Program-made: the position numbers and the translations under genes | Source: Nocardioides sp. | GTDB lineage: Bacteria > Actinomycetota > Actinomycetes > Propionibacteriales > Nocardioidaceae | Direction: 5' to 3' | Length of the DNA stretch: 10,928 nt | Assembly: GCA_030452025.1 (NCBI GenBank) | Contig: JAKDNC010000064.1 | Coordinates: forward strand, 1-10,928 | Notes under the pieces: generated by a model | Told to the model about the DNA's origin: nothing | The model's database searches: none | The model's input: only the letters and a program-made list of their open reading frames with translations | In this document: piece after piece, positions 7,600 to 10,928 of the stretch | Numbering within the stretch: the first letter of the stretch is position 1 | Layout of the letters: the number at the start of each line of letters is the position of its first letter

Positions 7600-8724
7600 A
7601 TGGACTTCGAGATGGACGACGACCGGGTCGCGGTGCGCGACCTCGCCGAGAAGATCTTCACCGACCGCGCGACCGTCGACCGTGTCGTGGACGTCGAGAC
7701 GAACCACACCGGGTTCGACGGCGAGCTGTGGCAGCTGGTGGCCGACTCCGGCCTGATCGGCATCGCGATCAACGAGGACGACGACGGAGCCGGGCTCGGC
7801 GCGCTGGGCATGGTCACCCTGCTGGAGCAACAGGGTCGCCGAGTGGCCCCGCTGCCGCTGTGGTCCGTGATCGCCGGAGCAGCGCTCCCGCTGTCCAAAT
7901 TCGGTTCGGCCGAGCTCAAGGCCCGCTGGCTGCCCGGCCTCATCGACGGGTCGGCGCCGATCGCTGCCGCTGTCGACGCCGCTCCCGGACAGCTGGTGAC
8001 CGTCCGTGCCGAGCGCGAGGGGGACTCCCTGGTGCTGCACGGCGAGGTCGCCTCGGTCCCGGGCGCCCCGATCGCTGCGGCGCTGGTTGTGCCCGTCGAT
8101 GAGTCGGGCAGCCCTCGACTGGTCGTGGTCCCCACCGACGCCGACGGGGTCACCGTGACCCCGCACGCCACCACCGACCGGACCAGCCATGGTGCTGTCC
8201 GTCTCGATGGCGTCCGCGTCGCGGCGACCGAGGTCGTCGCCGAGGGTGACGAAGCGCTGGCCTGGACGCTGCGTCGGTTGCGGCTCGCACTGGCTGCCGT
8301 GCAGCTGGGAGTGTGCGAGGAAGCGCTGCGGATGACCGCGGCGTACACCTCCGAGCGGGTGCAGTTCGGCCGGCCACTGTCGACCAACCAGGCGGTCGCG
8401 GTCCGTGCTGCCGACGCTCACCTGGACACCGAAGCGATCCGGCTCACCGTGCATCGTGCGGCCTGGCTGCTCGACGAGGGGCGCGAGGCAGAGGCCGAGT
8501 CGGCCACGCTCGTCGCCAAGTGGTGGGCCTCGCGAGGGGGCCTGCGCGTGGTCCACGCGACCCAGCACCTGCACGGCGGCATGGGCGCCGACGTCGACTA
8601 CCCCATCCATCGGTACTTCCTGTGGGGACGCCAGCTCGCGTTCACCATGGGCACCGCAGACGCGCTCGCTGCCGAGCTCGGGGAGGAGCTTCCCGGGGCG
8701 CCCGCCATCGGAGCTCCTGCGTGA
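7600..8724 (+). CDS. Acyl-CoA dehydrogenase-like partner (beta-type) subunit, ChsE5-like
   Basis: This encodes 374 residues; AGGAG (7588-7592) lies 7 bases before the ATG. Seen: SERVQFGRPLSTNQAV (251-266), which helps bind FAD across the dimer; and TQHLHGGMGADVDYPIHRYF (321-340), the family's C-terminal motif. The middle domain is diverged: the usual EPGAGSD stretch is not recognisable (region 115-135 reads DGSAPIAAAVDAAPG). At the helix position of the catalytic Glu the sequence is RRLRLA, with Leu227 in place of Glu. It is therefore unlikely to be active alone and fits the non-catalytic, FAD-holding half of a heteromeric ACAD made with the gene just upstream. It corresponds to domain 1 of the fused ACAD. 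The stop overlaps the GTG start of the next gene (GTGA). An independent ACAD with a displaced base is less likely but possible. Confidence 0.88.
   Translation: MDFEMDDDRVAVRDLAEKIFTDRATVDRVVDVETNHTGFDGELWQLVADSGLIGIAINEDDDGAGLGALGMVTLLEQQGRRVAPLPLWSVIAGAALPLSKFGSAELKARWLPGLIDGSAPIAAAVDAAPGQLVTVRAEREGDSLVLHGEVASVPGAPIAAALVVPVDESGSPRLVVVPTDADGVTVTPHATTDRTSHGAVRLDGVRVAATEVVAEGDEALAWTLRRLRLALAAVQLGVCEEALRMTAAYTSERVQFGRPLSTNQAVAVRAADAHLDTEAIRLTVHRAAWLLDEGREAEAESATLVAKWWASRGGLRVVHATQHLHGGMGADVDYPIHRYFLWGRQLAFTMGTADALAAELGEELPGAPAIGAPA
8710..8713 (+). promoter_or_regulatory. Ribosome binding site deciding the GTG start of the MDR gene
   Basis: GGAG lies 7 bases before GTG at 8721. It supports that GTG, which overlaps the preceding stop, as the start. 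The open frame extends far upstream to 8313, but that part would lie wholly inside the preceding ACAD gene and lacks family sequence. Confidence 0.6.
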
Positions 8725-9770
8725 GGATTGACCACGAGAACCCCGCGGTGCGCGTCCGGCGTGCACCGCGGGGCCTCCCGGCGGTCGACGATTTCGAGGT
8801 GGCCGACGTGGGGGTCGTCCCGCCCCGGGACGGGGAGGTCCTGTTCCGGGGCCTGTACCTGGCGATCGACCCCAGCGCTCGACGCAGGCTCCCCGCACCG
8901 GCGCACGCCCCGGACCACGGTCCCCTGGGGGATCGGGCCTCAGTGGGTGACGTCGTGGTGGCCGGGGTCAGCCCCGCCACCTGTGGACTGGACGGCGCGG
9001 TGGTCGGTGAGGTGGTTGAGTCACGCGATCCGGGCTTCGCCGTCGGCGACCTGGTCCGCGGCGGCAACGCCTGGCAGATGTTTCACACCGTTCCCGGGCG
9101 GCTGCTCGACCTGCTCGAGCCCGGGACCTCACTCTCCAGTGAGCTGGGCATCCTGGGGCGTCCGGGGCTGGTCGGCCACGTCGGGATGCGCCTGATCGGG
9201 CGGGTCCGCGCCGGCGAGACTGTCGTGGTCTCCGCCGCCGGTGGCGGGGTGGGCACGGTGGCCGGGCAGATCGCCCGCCTCGCGGGGGCACGGGTCGTCG
9301 GGATCGCCAGTGGCGAGAAGGCCATCCATGTGGTGTCCGATTTGGGCTACGACGCCTGCGTGGATCGTGCCACCGAGGAGGTGGGTGCGGCTCTGGACCG
9401 GCTCTGCCCCGATGGCGTCGACGTGTACTTCGACAACGTGGGTGGTGCCGTCTCCCGAGCCGTCTTCGACCGGATGCGTTCCTTCGGGCGAGTGGTCGTG
9501 TGTGGGATGGCTGCGGAGTACAACGCCCCCGAGGACGACACCGGGCCACCGTGGCGACCTGTGCTGCGCAAGCGTCTGCGGATCGAGGGGTTCGTGGTCC
9601 AGGACCACTACGCCGACTACCCGGACTACCGACGCTGGATGGTCGAGCAGCTCGACGCCGGCCTGGTCCGGCACCGCGAGGATCTGCTCATCGGTATCGA
9701 GCACGCCCCCACGGCCCTGGCCAACGTCCTCTCCGGACGCAGCCGCGGTCGACAACTCGTCCAACTCTGA
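8721..9770 (+). CDS. MDR-family NADP-dependent enone/alkenal reductase (PTGR/leukotriene B4 dehydrogenase-like)
   Basis: This encodes 349 residues from GTG. Similarity begins within the first 25 residues (NPAVRVRRAPRGLPAVDDFE), supporting this start. Seen: FRGLYLAIDPSARRRL (42-57), which matches the family's YLSLDPYMRGRM; the nucleotide loop SAAGGGVGTVAGQIA (171-185); GIASGEKA (194-201) with Lys200, suited to the NADP 2'-phosphate; VYFDNVGG (235-242); and GRVVVCGMAAEYN (256-268). No zinc-binding cysteine cluster is seen, as expected for this zinc-independent branch. Relatives reduce the C=C double bond of alpha,beta-unsaturated ketones or aldehydes with NADPH. In this operon it could saturate an enone or enoyl intermediate, possibly one produced by the E1-like dehydratase; that link is speculation. 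A quinone oxidoreductase is the alternative, though the DNVGG and GMAAEYN motifs favour the enone reductase group. The stop lies in a short direct repeat. Confidence 0.88.
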   Translation: MRIDHENPAVRVRRAPRGLPAVDDFEVADVGVVPPRDGEVLFRGLYLAIDPSARRRLPAPAHAPDHGPLGDRASVGDVVVAGVSPATCGLDGAVVGEVVESRDPGFAVGDLVRGGNAWQMFHTVPGRLLDLLEPGTSLSSELGILGRPGLVGHVGMRLIGRVRAGETVVVSAAGGGVGTVAGQIARLAGARVVGIASGEKAIHVVSDLGYDACVDRATEEVGAALDRLCPDGVDVYFDNVGGAVSRAVFDRMRSFGRVVVCGMAAEYNAPEDDTGPPWRPVLRKRLRIEGFVVQDHYADYPDYRRWMVEQLDAGLVRHREDLLIGIEHAPTALANVLSGRSRGRQLVQL

Positions 9771-9789
9771 CCCACGACTCTGACCCCCA
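9764..9789 (+). repeat. Short direct repeat over the MDR stop codon
   Basis: ACTCTGACCC occurs at 9764-9773 and again at 9777-9786, with a period of 13 bases. The first copy contains the MDR stop TGA (9768-9770). It looks like a small tandem duplication in the 43-base gap before the next SDR. No role is evident, and the second TGA is in another frame. Confidence 0.5.
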
Positions 9790-9802
9790 CACTTTGAAGA
9801 AC

Positions 9803-9808
9803 AGGTGA
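9803..9808 (+). promoter_or_regulatory. Ribosome binding site deciding the SDR start at 9814
   Basis: AGGTGA lies 5 bases before ATG 9814. An in-frame GTG at 9805 overlaps this site and is therefore a poor start. Confidence 0.6.
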
Positions 9809-9813
9809 AACCC

Positions 9814-10785
9814 ATGACCGAGCAGAACCATCTGGCCATCGTCACCGGCGCCAGCCGGGGCATCGGCCGCGCCATCGCCCGCCGGATCGCCTCCGCGGGC
9901 ATTCCCGTCGCCGCGGTGTCGCGGACCCTGCGTCCCGGCGACGGCTCCCTGGCCGGCTCCCTGGAGGAGACCGTCCAGATGATCCGCCAGGACGGCGGAG
10001 CCGCGGAAGCGTTCGTCGTCGACCTGGGCGACCCGGAGCTGGACCGCGCCGCGCTGGTCTCGCGGATCGAGGAGAGCCTGGGCGGCACCGTGGACATCCT
10101 GGTCAACAACGTCGCCGCCGCTCGCCGGTACGACGTCCCGTTCGCTGAGATGAACCGTGACTGGTTCATGGACTCGGTGGAGACGAACATCTGGAACACT
10201 TGGGACCTGATGAACGCGGTCATCCCCGGTATGCGGCGCCGAGGCGCTGGCTGGGTCGTGAACCTCTCGTCCCGCCAGGCCGGCCCCAGGGTGGGTCCTC
10301 CCTTCGCATACCACCCACTGGCCGGATCGGTGCTCTACGGCGGCACCAAGGCAATGCTGGACCGGTTGACCACCGGGGCGGCGATGGAGCTCCACCCCGA
10401 CGGGATCGCGGTGAACTGCCTGGCGCCGAACCGTGGAGTCGCCACCGAGCACGCGTCGGCCCTCGTTCCCGGCTGGCCCTCGGAGCCGGAGGAGACGATG
10501 GCTGAGGCCGCGCTCCTGCTCTGCACCGGGGATCCCGCGGAGGTGACCGGGCGGGTCGCCTACAGCCTGCCCTTGCTGCACGAGTTCGGTCGCCGCGTCC
10601 ACACGCTCGACGGGCGGGAGCTGGTCGACGGCTGGCAGCCGGAGGAGATGGACCCGGCCGGGTTCCTCACCGACTACCTGTCCTGGGCACCGCCGCCGCC
10701 GCCCGCGGGAGCCACCGCCCGCGCGGCCACGTTCGCTCCGGCTGCGGCTGACAACGTGCCGGCCGACGCTGCCGGATCCCACTGA
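9814..10785 (+). CDS. Second short-chain dehydrogenase/reductase with Pro/Ala-rich tail
   Basis: This encodes 323 residues from the ATG at 9814. Seen: TGASRGIG (11-18), DILVNNVAAA (94-103), NLSS (150-153) and YGGTK with Tyr175 and Lys179. It shares unusual features with the SDR at 2129: an RTL...GSL.ET stretch after the second strand (RTL at 37-39; GSL and ET at 48-53) and an insertion with GPPF (161-164) between Ser and Tyr. The two are paralogous members of one SDR subfamily. Its role is presumably oxidation or reduction of a hydroxyl/ketone pair, for example the 3-hydroxyacyl-CoA step of a beta-oxidation round; having two suggests two positions or two rounds. The last 30 or so residues (292-323) are a low-complexity tail that begins with five prolines and is rich in Ala. 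It lies outside the Rossmann domain and is absent from the first SDR; it may be disordered. The following MaoC gene starts 13 bases later. Confidence 0.9.
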   Translation: MTEQNHLAIVTGASRGIGRAIARRIASAGIPVAAVSRTLRPGDGSLAGSLEETVQMIRQDGGAAEAFVVDLGDPELDRAALVSRIEESLGGTVDILVNNVAAARRYDVPFAEMNRDWFMDSVETNIWNTWDLMNAVIPGMRRRGAGWVVNLSSRQAGPRVGPPFAYHPLAGSVLYGGTKAMLDRLTTGAAMELHPDGIAVNCLAPNRGVATEHASALVPGWPSEPEETMAEAALLLCTGDPAEVTGRVAYSLPLLHEFGRRVHTLDGRELVDGWQPEEMDPAGFLTDYLSWAPPPPPAGATARAATFAPAAADNVPADAAGSH

Positions 10786-10798
10786 TCCGGGGCCCGGG

Positions 10799-10928
10799 AT
10801 GCCGATCGACGTCGAACAGGCACTGGCCGCCGACCCCACGCGCCGGGAGCTCACCTGGACCGTCCGGGACGTGGTGCTCTACCACCTCTCCCTGGGCGCC
10901 GGGCGCCGCGGGGACCCGGAGCTGCGGC
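10799..10928 (+). CDS. MaoC-type (hydratase 2) enoyl-CoA hydratase, N-terminal part (right edge truncates it)
   Basis: Only 43 codons are present, starting at ATG 10799 and running open to the window end. CGGGGC about 10788-10793 may serve as ribosome binding site. The visible protein has RRELTWTVRDVVLYHLSLGAG (residues 15-35), which closely fits the N-terminal repeat of peroxisomal MFE-2 / ChsH-type hydratases, where the tW...dv.lYalgvGaG pattern is typical, followed by the DPELR that usually leads into the first hot-dog strand. The catalytic Asp/His motif would lie outside the window. The expected role is R-specific hydration of a 2-enoyl-CoA made by the upstream ACADs. The call rests on a short N-terminal pattern, so it is probable rather than certain. 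Confidence 0.72.
   Translation, partial: MPIDVEQALAADPTRRELTWTVRDVVLYHLSLGAGRRGDPELR

Noticed and set aside
8313..8720. Upstream extension of the MDR gene into the preceding ACAD
   Set aside because: The extension is Arg/Gly/Ala-rich shadow sequence; MDR similarity begins only after the GTG at 8721, which has a good ribosome binding site.
9771..9813. Promoter or KstR-type operator before the second SDR
   Set aside because: No -35/-10 pair and no inverted repeat were seen in these 43 bases; only a short direct repeat and a ribosome binding site.

Overview
The window is high-GC DNA (about 70% G+C by eye) with strongly GC-ending codons, GTG starts and tightly packed genes. This fits an actinobacterium of the Nocardioides / Pimelobacter / Rhodococcus kind; the exact genus cannot be read from the sequence. 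Ten genes are visible, all on the + strand and almost certainly one operon. Several overlap by 4 bases (ATGA, GTGA) or are separated by 3-18 bases. The only sizeable gap is 65 bases (851-915). No gene-free stretch exceeds 300 bases, and no promoter, tRNA, rRNA, CRISPR array or mobile element was seen.

Layout: (1) 3' part of an SCP-x/Ltp thiolase-like aldolase, cut by the left edge; (2) a DegT/DnrJ/EryC1-fold protein of the E1/RfbH/ColD type, with His where aminotransferases have the PLP lysine; (3) an SDR; (4) a thiolase with an odd C-terminal loop; (5) a double-length fused acyl-CoA dehydrogenase; (6) and (7) two single-length acyl-CoA dehydrogenases that look like the two subunits of a heteromeric enzyme; (8) an MDR-family enone/alkenal reductase; (9) a second SDR related to the first; (10) the first 43 codons of a MaoC-type (hydratase 2) enoyl-CoA hydratase, cut by the right edge.

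Together the genes supply nearly a full beta-oxidation set: desaturation by ACADs, hydration by MaoC, 3-hydroxy oxidation by an SDR, and C-C cleavage by thiolase or by Ltp retro-aldolase. An enone reductase and the E1-like protein are added. Fused and alpha2beta2-type ACADs with an Ltp aldolase are hallmarks of actinobacterial steroid, bile-acid and related polycyclic side-chain breakdown, so catabolism of a bulky steroid- or terpenoid-like acyl-CoA is the best guess (inference). The unexpected member is the E1/ColD-like protein. It belongs to a family known for C-3 deoxygenation of nucleotide sugars, yet sits in an operon with no sugar genes and has lost the iron-sulfur cysteines of E1. It could remove a hydroxyl next to a ketone on a CoA-bound or free catabolic intermediate. 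That reaction is the main candidate for new biology here.
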